In this document: piece after piece, positions 15,673 to 23,692 of the stretch
How positions within the stretch are numbered: the first letter of the stretch is position 1
How the letters are laid out: each line of letters opens with the position of its first letter
Assembly: GCA_017437965.1 (NCBI GenBank)
Contig: JAFRWN010000084.1
Coordinates: 1-34,203 of the forward strand
Length of the DNA: 34,203 bases
From: Lachnospiraceae bacterium
GTDB lineage: Bacteria; Bacillota; Clostridia; Lachnospirales; Lachnospiraceae
Direction: 5' to 3'
Notes under the pieces: model-generated
What the model was told of the DNA's origin: nothing
The model's input: the letters and a program-made list of their open reading frames with translations, nothing else
Databases searched by the model: none
Position numbers and translations under genes: made by a program

Positions 15673-17043
15673 ATGAAGCATACAGATATAAAGGAAATAT
15701 TTGCTGCTCCTGCATTTGGCAGTGATGTCACTGTCTGTGGCTGGGTCCGTACATCGAGAGATTCAAAGAATGTGGCTTTCATCGAACTTAACGACGGAAC
15801 AAGCCTTAAGCATCTTCAGATCGTAATCGACAAGAGCGGCGAGCTTTCATATGATGCCGAGGCATTAAGGCTCGGTACTTCACTTAAGGTAAGCGGTACT
15901 GTAGTTGAGGGCCGTGAGGGTGTTCCGGAGATCAATGCAAAGGAAATCGGAATCATCGGCAGCTGCCCGCTTGAGTATCCTCTTCAGAAGAAGAGACATA
16001 CTCTTGAATTTTTACGTACCATGCCCCATCTTCGCGGCAGGACAAATACTTTCAATGCTGTACTCCGTGTACGTTCCGTACTTGCGGAGGCAATCCATCA
16101 GTATTTCCAGGATCATAACTATGTATATGTAAATACTCCTCTGATCACAGGCAGTGACTGTGAGGGCGCAGGTGAGATGTTCCAGGTAACCACCATCGGC
16201 TACAACACCGAATATAAAAACGAAGACGAGTACTATGCAAACGATTTCTTCGGAAAGAAAGCAGGTCTTTCGGTATCCGGTCAGCTTGAGGGTGAGATGG
16301 CAGCAATGGCCATGGGTAAGATCTACACCTTTGGTCCCAGCTTCCGTGCGGAGAATTCCAATACTCCCAAGCATCTTGCAGAGTTCTGGCATGTTGAGCC
16401 CGAGATAGCTTTTGCCGAGCTTCCCGATGTTATCGAGGTTGCCGAGGACATGGTAAAGACCGTCATCCGTACAGTGCTTGACAAGTGCCCGAATGAAATG
16501 CAGTTCTTCGATGCACATTTTGAAAAGGGACTTATTGCAAGACTTGAAGAGCTTATCAGCCATGATTTCGGTACCGTAACCTACACCGAGGCAATCAAGC
16601 TTCTTAAGGAGTCCGGCGAAGAGTTCGTATATCCTGTAGAGTGGGGCTGCGACCTTCAGACCGAGCATGAGCGTTACATTTCCGAGAAGGTATTCGGAAA
16701 GGCTGTTTTCGTAACAGACTATCCGAAGGAGATCAAGTCCTTCTATATGAAGCAGAATCCCGATGGCAAGACCGTTGCGGCAGTTGACCTTCTTGTGCCC
16801 GGTGTCGGCGAGATCATTGGCGGCAGCGAGAGAGAGGCTGATTATGACAAGCTGATCACCGCAATGAAGGAAAGGAACATGAACCTTGACCTTTACAGTG
16901 ATTATCTTGACCTTCGCCGTTTCGGTTCAGTTCCTCACGGCGGTTTCGGTCTCGGCTTTGAGCGTCTTATCATGTATGTGACCGGCGTTTCAAATATCCG
17001 TGACGTGATCCTGTTCCCGAGAACTGTAGGAAACATAAGATAA
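15673..17043 (+). CDS. asnS: Asparagine--tRNA ligase
   Basis: The 456-residue class II synthetase charges tRNA-Asn with asparagine. An N-terminal OB-fold anticodon-binding domain spans about 18-98. The catalytic core has NTPLITGSDCEGAGEMF (154-170), the AsnS-type signature that separates it from AspS. Motif 2 spans 224-244 (begins FRAENSNTP, ends WHVEPE) and motif 3 GFGLGFERL lies near 424-432. Length is normal. The ribosome binding site AAAGGAG lies 7 bases upstream. It is followed 34 bases later by asnA, so asparagine synthesis and its attachment to tRNA are co-expressed. Confidence 0.96.
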   Translation: MKHTDIKEIFAAPAFGSDVTVCGWVRTSRDSKNVAFIELNDGTSLKHLQIVIDKSGELSYDAEALRLGTSLKVSGTVVEGREGVPEINAKEIGIIGSCPLEYPLQKKRHTLEFLRTMPHLRGRTNTFNAVLRVRSVLAEAIHQYFQDHNYVYVNTPLITGSDCEGAGEMFQVTTIGYNTEYKNEDEYYANDFFGKKAGLSVSGQLEGEMAAMAMGKIYTFGPSFRAENSNTPKHLAEFWHVEPEIAFAELPDVIEVAEDMVKTVIRTVLDKCPNEMQFFDAHFEKGLIARLEELISHDFGTVTYTEAIKLLKESGEEFVYPVEWGCDLQTEHERYISEKVFGKAVFVTDYPKEIKSFYMKQNPDGKTVAAVDLLVPGVGEIIGGSEREADYDKLITAMKERNMNLDLYSDYLDLRRFGSVPHGGFGLGFERLIMYVTGVSNIRDVILFPRTVGNIR

Positions 17044-17077
17044 GCAGTACTATATTACATAGAAAGAGGACAAACCA

Positions 17078-18088
17078 ATGTCAAAAGAAGTATACATTCC
17101 TGAGGGCTACAAGTCAGCGCTTTCCCTTCGTGAAACCCAGCATGCGATCAAATTCATAAAGGACACCTTCCAGCAGACCCTGTCGTTTGCAGTTACACTT
17201 GACCGTGTGACAGCACCTCTTATCGTCCGCAAGAACAACGGTATCAATGACGACCTTAACGGCGTTGAACGTAAGGTTGACTTCGATATGAAGAGTGAAG
17301 GCGGCGAGGCTGAGGTTGTTCAGTCACTTGCAAAGTGGAAGAGACTTGCACTTTACCGTTATGGCTACAGAGTAGGCGAGGGTATCTACACCGACATGAA
17401 CGCAATCCGCCGCGACGATGACATGGACAATGTTCATTCAATCTTCGTAGACCAGTGGGATTGGGAAAAGGTAATTACAAGGGACCAGAGAAACGTTCAA
17501 TTTCTTAAGGAAACCGTTAAATCGATAGTAAAGGCAATTGCTTTCACAAAGAGGGCAGTAAGCCTCCGTTATCCCGTGCTCAATGCTGAAATCTGTGATG
17601 AGCCTTTCTTTATCACAACCCAGGAACTTGAGGACAGATATCCTGATCTCACTCCCAAGGAGCGTGAGCGTGAGATCACAAGAGAGAAGAAGACAGTTTT
17701 CCTGATGCAGATCGGAAAGATGTTAAAGAGCGGTACAAGGCATGATGGCCGTGCACCCGACTATGATGACTGGGAACTTAACGGCGACATCCTTTTCTGG
17801 GATGAAGTGATCCAGGACAGCCTTGAGATTTCCTCAATGGGAATAAGGGTTGATCAGACCAGTCTTGCAAGCCAGCTCAAGGAGCTTAAGGCAGAGGAAA
17901 GAATGCAGTTTGAATATCACAAGATGATAGCTGACGGAACCCTTCCTCTTACCATCGGCGGCGGTATCGGTCAGTCGAGACTCTGCATGCTGTTGCTCGA
18001 GAAGGCACATATCGGAGAAGTTCAGGCTTCCGTATGGCCCGAGGCTATGCTTCAGATCTGCGAAAAGAACGGAATCAATATGCTGTAA
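17078..18088 (+). CDS. asnA: Aspartate--ammonia ligase (asparagine synthetase A)
   Basis: The 336-residue enzyme makes asparagine from aspartate, ammonia and ATP. It has the class II synthetase-like fold of AsnA: an N-terminal TLDRVTAPLIVRK segment, the KRLALYRYGYRVGEGIYTDM region with the conserved MNAIRRDDD next to it, and a C-terminal GGGIGQSRLCMLLLEKAHIGE motif 3 equivalent. Length equals the family norm. It follows asnS and precedes the AMMECR1 fusion by 10 bases, in one operon ended by the terminator at 19463-19499. Confidence 0.96.
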   Translation: MSKEVYIPEGYKSALSLRETQHAIKFIKDTFQQTLSFAVTLDRVTAPLIVRKNNGINDDLNGVERKVDFDMKSEGGEAEVVQSLAKWKRLALYRYGYRVGEGIYTDMNAIRRDDDMDNVHSIFVDQWDWEKVITRDQRNVQFLKETVKSIVKAIAFTKRAVSLRYPVLNAEICDEPFFITTQELEDRYPDLTPKEREREITREKKTVFLMQIGKMLKSGTRHDGRAPDYDDWELNGDILFWDEVIQDSLEISSMGIRVDQTSLASQLKELKAEERMQFEYHKMIADGTLPLTIGGGIGQSRLCMLLLEKAHIGEVQASVWPEAMLQICEKNGINML

Positions 18089-18098
18089 AGGAGCGTAT

Positions 18099-19442
18099 AT
18101 GCCTATACTTGCAGGCTTTGCGGTGCCGCATCCTCCGATGATAGTTCCGGAGATAGGCCGTGGCAGTGAAAAGCAGATTACCGAAACAACCGAGAGCTAC
18201 AAAAGGGTGGCTGCCCGGATCGCAAAACTTGAACCGGACACCATCATAATAACGAGCCCTCATGCGACCATGTACCGGGATTATTTCCATATTTCACCCG
18301 GTGCAAGTACTATTGGCTCTTTTGCGGCCTTTTCTGCGCCTTCGGTAAGCTTTTATGAGAAATATGATGAAGAACTGGCTGAAAAAATCACACTGCTTTC
18401 GGCAATGGGAGGTTTCCCTGCAGGAACTGCGGGTGAGAAGAACAGGCAGCTGGATCATGGAACCATGGTTCCGCTCTATTTTATCCGCAAGGTCTACAAA
18501 AAAGGAAGGATACTGCGTATCGGTCTTTCGGGACTTTCGCTTTCAGACCATTACCGTTTCGGAAAATTCATAAAAAAGGCTGTGGAAGAGCTTGACAGAA
18601 AGGTTGTTTTCGTTGCCAGCGGAGATCTTTCCCATAAGCTTCAGGAATATGGGCCCTACGGTTTTGCAAAGGAAGGACCTGAATATGATGAGCGTGTGAT
18701 GGATGTGCTCGGACGCGGCGCTTTTCCGGAGCTTCTGGATTTTGATGAGGAATTTCTGGATGCGGCAGCTGAGTGCGGACACCGTTCCTTTGCCATTATG
18801 GCAGGCGCTCTTGACGGAACCGAAATAAAGGCAAGGGCATATTCACACCAGGATGTGACCGGTGTGGGCTACGGAATCTGCGGATTTTACCCGGTAAATG
18901 AAGAATCTGAGGATGATTTCGAAGAAGAGATGGACGAATATGTAAAGCTTGCAAAATATACTGTTGAGGAATATGTAAAAACAGGGAAGAGACCGCATGT
19001 TCCGGAGGATACGCCGGAGGAACTTCTTAACACACGTGCGGGAGTCTTTGTTTCGATACATAAGAAAAACGGAGATCTTCGTGGCTGCATCGGAACGATT
19101 GCACCATGGGAGATAAATATTGCAGAAGAGATTATCAGTAACGGAATCTCAGCATCTACAAGGGATCCGAGATTCGAGGCAATAAAGCCCGAGGAACTTG
19201 ACGACCTCGAAATAAATGTAGATGTACTTAATCCTGCAGAGGATATTTCATCAATGGATGAGCTGGATGTAAAACGCTATGGCGTCATCGTCAGCTGCGG
19301 TAACAGAAGAGGACTTCTCCTGCCCGACCTTGAGGGTGTGGACAGCGTTGAACAGCAGGTAATGATCGCGATGAAAAAAGGCGGAATTTATCCGGGCGAG
19401 AAATATAAGCTGCAGAGATTTGAAGTGGTTAGGCATAAGTAA
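18099..19442 (+). CDS. AmmeMemoRadiSam system fusion: LigB/MEMO-like plus AMMECR1
   Basis: This 447-residue two-domain protein carries a class III extradiol dioxygenase/MEMO-like domain at 1-268, with candidate metal ligands His11 (PHPP), His55 (SPHA), His120 (LDHG) and His179 in SGDLSH. An AMMECR1 domain follows (about 277-446), with its hallmark LRGCIGT at 327-333 and a later RRGLLLPD. In the AmmeMemoRadiSam set, these parts work with a radical SAM enzyme; its biochemical product is not established. No radical SAM gene is in the window, and the operon ends here. It starts after AAAGGAGC and sits directly downstream of asnA. The last 14 bases overlap the convergent XRE gene. Confidence 0.9.
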   Translation: MPILAGFAVPHPPMIVPEIGRGSEKQITETTESYKRVAARIAKLEPDTIIITSPHATMYRDYFHISPGASTIGSFAAFSAPSVSFYEKYDEELAEKITLLSAMGGFPAGTAGEKNRQLDHGTMVPLYFIRKVYKKGRILRIGLSGLSLSDHYRFGKFIKKAVEELDRKVVFVASGDLSHKLQEYGPYGFAKEGPEYDERVMDVLGRGAFPELLDFDEEFLDAAAECGHRSFAIMAGALDGTEIKARAYSHQDVTGVGYGICGFYPVNEESEDDFEEEMDEYVKLAKYTVEEYVKTGKRPHVPEDTPEELLNTRAGVFVSIHKKNGDLRGCIGTIAPWEINIAEEIISNGISASTRDPRFEAIKPEELDDLEINVDVLNPAEDISSMDELDVKRYGVIVSCGNRRGLLLPDLEGVDSVEQQVMIAMKKGGIYPGEKYKLQRFEVVRHK

Positions 19443-19731
19443 AAATGAAAGGGCTTACGACGAAAGAGGGAGAGCTTTCGCTCTCCCTTTCTTTTTTGTT
19501 ATATAATACTTCTCTGAAACTATCCACTCCGTAGAGTTCAAGCAAGGCTATAAAGGTATCTGCCTGTGGAAGCGATTCGCCTCGTTCCCATTTATAGACA
19601 GCCTGGACAGAACAGAGCCTCAGATAGTCTTTTACGTATTCTGCCGAAAGTTTATTTTCGGTTCTCAGTCTCTTAAGGTTTCTGCCGATGGTGCGGAAAT
19701 CATATTCGCTTCGGAAATTTGTCGGTAACAT
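19429..19731 (-). CDS. XRE-family helix-turn-helix regulator
   Basis: The 100-residue protein has a helix-turn-helix at about 13-70: IGRNLKRLRTENKLSAEYVK, then QAVYKWERGESLPQADTFIAL and LYGVDSFREVLY. The WERG-SLP motif is typical of this family. The C-terminal 20 or so residues (Lys, Glu, Ser rich) are encoded by the terminator hairpin of the opposite strand, so they are probably not functionally constrained. GAGGA lies 7 bases before the ATG. A TATAAT-like -10 lies at 19769-19774 on this strand, but no good -35 accompanies it. It may regulate the adjacent two-component system, but nothing in the sequence proves this. Confidence 0.85.
   Translation of the reverse strand: MLPTNFRSEYDFRTIGRNLKRLRTENKLSAEYVKDYLRLCSVQAVYKWERGESLPQADTFIALLELYGVDSFREVLYNKKERESESSPSFVVSPFIFTYA
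19463..19499 (+). terminator. Rho-independent terminator of the asnS-asnA-AMMECR1 operon
   Basis: GGGAGAGC (19468-19475) and GCTCTCCC (19480-19487) form a perfect 8-bp stem with a TTTC loop, extended by AGA/TTT pairs and followed by a T-rich tract. The whole element lies inside the 3' coding end of the convergent XRE gene. Confidence 0.9.
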
Positions 19732-19809
19732 AAAACTGTCCTCGCTTTCTTTCTTAATTCTTGTCTATATTATAAAACATCCGAAAAAACTTTTTTTACC
19801 CGTTTTTTG

Positions 19810-19838
19810 TTGACACCAAAGCCCTGCTTTGCTATAGT
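19810..19838 (+). promoter_or_regulatory. Sigma-A promoter of the two-component system
   Basis: TTGACA (19810-19815) and TATAGT (19833-19838) are 17 bases apart. Transcription would begin near 19845, which rules out the in-frame start at 19843 and supports ATG 19888 for the response regulator. Confidence 0.85.
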
Positions 19839-19887
19839 TTAAATGTGCGGTTTAGCGCAAGTGAAATTAAAAAGGATAATCCGGAAT

Positions 19888-20589
19888 ATGAAATATGACT
19901 GCCTGATAATTGATGATGAAAAGACCCTTGCAGACAATACCTGCGAGTATTTTAACATGTTTGATGTAAAGACCAGGGCAGTCTACTCGATGAAAGAGGC
20001 ACTTGCTTTCTTTGAAAATGATGAAGCACGCGTTGTCCTGCTTGACATTAATCTCTCAGACGGCAGCGGTTTTACGCTCTGTAAGACCATCAGGGAGACC
20101 ATGAGCATTCCCATTCTGTTTATCTCTGCGAGAAATACCGATGATGACAAGATAATAGCACTTAATATCGGAGGCGACGACTATATCGAAAAGCCATACT
20201 CGCTTGGAGTCCTGCTTGCCAAGGTAAAGGTCGTGCTTAAGCGTTATGGAAATTCAGTAAATGGGCAGGCAAACAGCGAAAATACGGAAAAGTCCTATGA
20301 TGACGGGCACCTGCGCCTTGATGATAAGAACAAAAAAGTATTCGTTGACGGAGAGGCAAAGAAGCTTACAAGCCTTGAATACAAGCTTCTCAAGTATCTC
20401 AGCGATAACCATGACAGGCTTGTGACGAAGAACGAGCTTTTTGACAATGTATGGAACGACAAGTTTACGGGCGATGGCACGCTTAATGTCCATATCAGGA
20501 AAATACGTGAGGAAATCGAAGAGAATCCTGCCGATCCTTCCTATATTGTAACGGTATGGAAGGAAGGCTACCGCTTTAATTCGAGGTAA
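19888..20589 (+). CDS. OmpR-family response regulator
   Basis: The 233-residue protein has an N-terminal receiver domain. Asp9-Asp10 form the acidic pocket, Asp53 in LLDIN is the phosphorylation site, Ser80 is in FISARN, and Lys102 is in EKPY. A C-terminal winged helix of the OmpR/PhoB type (about 130-230) follows, with TSLEYKLLKYLSDN and a VHIRKIREEI recognition helix before GYRF. The histidine kinase starts 7 bases later. Its likely target is the array of TTTAAGG repeats upstream of the ABC exporter at 22933, since OmpR proteins bind direct repeats spaced about 11 bases. This target is inferred, not shown. Confidence 0.93.
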   Translation: MKYDCLIIDDEKTLADNTCEYFNMFDVKTRAVYSMKEALAFFENDEARVVLLDINLSDGSGFTLCKTIRETMSIPILFISARNTDDDKIIALNIGGDDYIEKPYSLGVLLAKVKVVLKRYGNSVNGQANSENTEKSYDDGHLRLDDKNKKVFVDGEAKKLTSLEYKLLKYLSDNHDRLVTKNELFDNVWNDKFTGDGTLNVHIRKIREEIEENPADPSYIVTVWKEGYRFNSR

Positions 20590-20596
20590 GAAAATA

Positions 20597-21850
20597 ATGA
20601 ACAAGAAACTTTTCTTTATCCTTATAATTATCACGCTCATTGCCGAGCTTGTGATTGCTTACGTGCTTATCGGAAAAATCGATGATGTGGAGCAGGACAG
20701 CGTAAAAATCAATGAGTGTGTGAAGTCGGTCGAGGATAATTTCGGAGATGAGAGCAGGTATTCCGATGCTCTTTCATATTGCGTGCTGGATAATGATGGT
20801 GCGCTTCTATACGAAAATTCCGGGGATGTTTCGCTTTCCGTAAATCAGGCGATAAAAAATAACGATACCATACTCGAACTTCAGTTGGGCGACAGCCGTA
20901 TCGGCACGATAATTTTCAAAAATACCGCAAATGAATCGATCAATAAATACAAAAGCAGGCTGGTTACCGCAATAATTGTTATCACCCTGCTGCAGCTTAT
21001 ATTGGTTGTTACCTATTATATATATCTCAGAAAAACCATCATCAAACCTTTCGAAAAAATGAACTCCTTTGCTACAAGGGTGGCGCAGGGAAACCTGGAT
21101 ACTCCGCTCGAGCTTGACAGAGGGCACATTTTCGGAAGTTTTACCGAGGCCTTTGACCTGATGCGTTCGGAGCTCAGAAAATCGCGTGCGGCCGAAAAGA
21201 AGGCAAATGATGACAAAAAGGAAATGGTTGCGAAGCTTTCCCATGATATAAAGACTCCGGTTGCATCGATAAAATCCACCTCGGAGCTGGGCTATGAGCT
21301 TGCGGAATCCGAAAAAATAAAGGAAAAATTCAACCAGATAAATATAAAGTCGGATCAGGTGACGGCGCTGGTCGGAAATCTTTTCAACTCAAGCATCAAT
21401 GACATTACTGAAATCGAGGTGAAGCCTCTTGCCCAGCCTTCGACGCTTGTTAAGGATCTGATAAAAAATGCTGATTACCAGAATAAAGCCTCGGATTTTC
21501 AGATGCCGGAGTGCAGGGTATATATCGACAGGCTGAGACTACTGCAGGCTTTCGACAATATTTTCATGAACTCCTACAAATACGGCGGAACAGATATAGA
21601 TGTAGATGCTGCTATTGAAAACGACAGCCTCGTGATAACGATTTCGGACCATGGACCCGGCGTTTCCGATGAGGAGCTTCCGCTTCTTAAAGAAAAATAT
21701 AAAAGAGGAAACAATACCGAGGGCAAGGACGGAGCCGGGCTCGGACTGTTCCTTACGAATTATTATATTGAAAACATGAACGGCAGGCTGGAGCTTTTTA
21801 ATCTTGATCCCGGATTCGGGGTAAAAATCTACCTGCGCATGACAGACTGA
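20597..21850 (+). CDS. Membrane sensor histidine kinase
   Basis: The 417-residue kinase has membrane helices at about 5-26 and 121-143 flanking a roughly 95-residue extracytoplasmic region with no recognised sensor fold. A HAMP domain follows (about 146-198). The HisKA segment KLSHDIKTPVASI has the phosphorylated His216. The ATP-binding domain has the N box (Asn321 and Asn325 in NIFMNSYKYGG), DHGPG (351-355) and GAGLGL (379-384). All residues needed for activity are present. It lies immediately after its response regulator. The ABC exporter beyond the lipocalin-like gene is its probable output. Confidence 0.93.
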   Translation: MNKKLFFILIIITLIAELVIAYVLIGKIDDVEQDSVKINECVKSVEDNFGDESRYSDALSYCVLDNDGALLYENSGDVSLSVNQAIKNNDTILELQLGDSRIGTIIFKNTANESINKYKSRLVTAIIVITLLQLILVVTYYIYLRKTIIKPFEKMNSFATRVAQGNLDTPLELDRGHIFGSFTEAFDLMRSELRKSRAAEKKANDDKKEMVAKLSHDIKTPVASIKSTSELGYELAESEKIKEKFNQINIKSDQVTALVGNLFNSSINDITEIEVKPLAQPSTLVKDLIKNADYQNKASDFQMPECRVYIDRLRLLQAFDNIFMNSYKYGGTDIDVDAAIENDSLVITISDHGPGVSDEELPLLKEKYKRGNNTEGKDGAGLGLFLTNYYIENMNGRLELFNLDPGFGVKIYLRMTD

Positions 21851-21880
21851 AAGAATAATGAAAAATCGTCTTATCGGCTG

Positions 21881-21909
21881 TTGTAACATGCGAAAATATA
21901 TGCTATTAT
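21881..21909 (+). promoter_or_regulatory. Promoter for the lipocalin-like gene
   Basis: TTGTAA (21881-21886) and TATTAT (21904-21909) are 17 bases apart, with an extended TGC just before the -10. It makes the lipocalin-like gene an independent unit between the kinase and the exporter. Confidence 0.7.
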
Positions 21910-21946
21910 TATCATATATTATTACTCGGAGAAGGAGACTAAAAAT

Positions 21947-22738
21947 ATGAGTTATATCGGACTTTGGAAACTTGTTGCTGCAAAGGGAATGGATTTTACA
22001 ACTTTTGAGCCTTTATGGAGAACCAACGAGGATCTTCTTGCTGCAGCCGAAGATGACATGCTTAAGATGATGGCTGACGCCATGTTTGAGTTCAAGGAGG
22101 ACGGGGCTTTATCAATACTCAACAAGGTAAATATTCCTGAAGGAACCCCTGAGGAAGAGATTGAGGCAGCTATTGCATCCGGAGAGGTTTTTAAAGAAGA
22201 CGGAGCTCTGTGGATGAAGCATGACCTTGCATGGAAAGAAGAAGGCGGAGAGCTTCTTGTCGACAGTGGCGAAAGAGGAGAGGTTTTCGGTGAGGCAATC
22301 AATCCATGGAAAAAGGCTGAGGTTCTCGGAAATACCCTGATAATCAATGACTCATACCAGATCGTAAAATTTGGCGAGAAACCCACGGAAGTAAAGAAGA
22401 CCGTCAAGGAAGTAAAGGTTGCAAGTGCAGAAACACAGGCAGCTGCAGGAAACTACAAGGGTCTTTATACCAAGTTTGTTGCCGACAGTGATGATGCAAA
22501 GAATACAAGCGAACCCTTCAGGCTTGAGCTTAAGGATGATGGTACAGGTATGTCCTTCCGTAACGACCTTGAAATCAAGGTTCCTGACTGGAGTGTGGAA
22601 GACGGAAAGGTAAAACTTACCGAGAAATTCCTCGGAACCATCGATTACACAGGTACACTTGAGGGAAACACGCTTTCACTTTTCAACGGAGATCCCGAGG
22701 CACCCCTTACCTGCCAGTATGTGTTTGAGAAAGAATAA
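21947..22738 (+). CDS. Duplicated lipocalin-like protein of unknown function
   Basis: A soluble 263-residue protein with no signal peptide. I recognise no named family with certainty. It seems to be an internal duplication: residues 1-130 and 150-263 each begin with a Gly-(Trp/Tyr)-Lys motif (IGLWKLVA and GNYKGLYT), carry a hydrophobic/acidic strand ending in DG (FKEDGALS and LKDDGTGM) and an acidic E-G-E-L or E-D-G-K segment, then a GNTL strand (LGNTLIIND and EGNTLSLFN). The halves are joined by a Lys/Glu/Val-rich linker. The pattern suits a small beta barrel of the lipocalin type. AGAAGGAG precedes the ATG. It has its own promoter and terminator. Confidence 0.7.
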   Translation: MSYIGLWKLVAAKGMDFTTFEPLWRTNEDLLAAAEDDMLKMMADAMFEFKEDGALSILNKVNIPEGTPEEEIEAAIASGEVFKEDGALWMKHDLAWKEEGGELLVDSGERGEVFGEAINPWKKAEVLGNTLIINDSYQIVKFGEKPTEVKKTVKEVKVASAETQAAAGNYKGLYTKFVADSDDAKNTSEPFRLELKDDGTGMSFRNDLEIKVPDWSVEDGKVKLTEKFLGTIDYTGTLEGNTLSLFNGDPEAPLTCQYVFEKE

Positions 22739-22770
22739 GGGATATCTGAACAATTAAATCGAAACTGAAA

Positions 22771-22807
22771 GGGACGGTTATTTTGTAAAACAACCGTCTC
22801 TTTTTTT
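22771..22807 (+). terminator. Rho-independent terminator
   Basis: GGGACGGTTATTTT (22771-22784) pairs with AAAACAACCGTCTC (22787-22800) with one mismatch and one G-T pair, followed by seven T residues. It ends the lipocalin-like transcript and isolates the exporter operon. Confidence 0.9.
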
Positions 22808-22832
22808 GCGCAAAACCCGGTATTTTTTACGA

Positions 22833-22898
22833 TTTAAGGATTATTTAAGGGTTGTATAAGACTTACTTAAAGCCATTTAAGGAAAAAGATGATATTAT
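22833..22898 (+). promoter_or_regulatory. Phased TTTAAGG array and promoter of the ABC exporter
   Basis: TTTAAGG occurs at 22833-22839, 22844-22850 and 22876-22882. Weaker copies in register lie between them, TATAAG at 22855 and CTTAAAG at 22866, giving a spacing of 10-12 bases through the array. A -10 TATTAT (22893-22898) follows, but the bases 17 upstream are AAGCCA, a poor -35. A phased direct-repeat array over a weak -35 is characteristic of a promoter activated by an OmpR/PhoB-type response regulator, and one is encoded 2.2 kb upstream. Confidence 0.72.
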
Positions 22899-22932
22899 AG
22901 GCTCAGAAAACAGAAAACCATCGGAGGTAATT

Positions 22933-23688
22933 ATGAAAACTATCATCGAAACCAGGAAGCTCTGCAAAACCTTTTCACATGGAGGAAGGCAGACTCATGT
23001 ACTTAAAAATGTAGACCTTGAAATATATGAAGGCGACTTCACAGTCATCATGGGAGCATCGGGTGCAGGAAAGTCCACACTTTTATATGCACTCTCGGGC
23101 ATGGACAAGCCCACACTCGGTGAAATCGATTTTGCCGGAACCGAGATCACAAAGAAAACTGTTGATGAGCTTTCACTTTTCAGAAGAGCAAACTGCGGTT
23201 TCGTTTTCCAGCAGATCTACCTTGTGGATTCGATGAGCGTGCTTGACAATGTGCTGGCGGCCGGACTTCTTGTGAATAAGAACAAAAAGGAAGTAGTCGA
23301 GAAAGCAAAGGAAATCCTTAAGTCGGTTGACATAGACGAAGAGCTCTGGGGTAAATTCCCTACCCAGATTTCCGGTGGTGAGGCACAGAGAGTCGGAATC
23401 GCAAGGGCACTGATCAATTCGCCGAAGATGGTATTTGCGGATGAGCCGACAGGAGCACTTAACTCCCAGACCGGTAAGGATGTGCTCGATGCCCTGACAG
23501 CCTTTAACGAAAGAGGCCAGTCGATAGTAATGGTAACCCATGACATTGTAAGCGCAAGACGCGGCAACCGTATCCTCTATGTAAAAGACGGCGAAATCGC
23601 AGGTGTGTGCGAGCTCGGAAAGTATGTAACGATGGACAAGGAGAGGCATAGAAAGCTGAATGACTTTTTGGCCGGAATGGGATGGTAA
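22933..23688 (+). CDS. ABC transporter ATPase of the TCS-linked exporter
   Basis: A 251-residue MacB/LolD-type ATPase with Walker A GASGAGKS (41-48), Q-loop FQQIYLV (Gln93), signature ISGGEAQR (146-153), Walker B MVFADEP (166-172) and switch His203. The last 25 residues extend beyond the usual family end. The start is ATG 22933, 5 bases after CGGAGGT; an earlier in-frame ATG at 22852 falls within the operator array. It is followed by its permease after 4 bases. The layout (two-component system, then ATPase and FtsX permease) resembles antimicrobial-peptide resistance modules such as BceRS-BceAB, but the kinase has a larger sensor region. Confidence 0.93.
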   Translation: MKTIIETRKLCKTFSHGGRQTHVLKNVDLEIYEGDFTVIMGASGAGKSTLLYALSGMDKPTLGEIDFAGTEITKKTVDELSLFRRANCGFVFQQIYLVDSMSVLDNVLAAGLLVNKNKKEVVEKAKEILKSVDIDEELWGKFPTQISGGEAQRVGIARALINSPKMVFADEPTGALNSQTGKDVLDALTAFNERGQSIVMVTHDIVSARRGNRILYVKDGEIAGVCELGKYVTMDKERHRKLNDFLAGMGW

Positions 23689-23692
23689 TAAC

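Noticed and set aside
16012..16668. 218-codon open frame antisense to asnS
   Set aside because: It is a shadow of asnS, with no ribosome binding site and no protein family resemblance.
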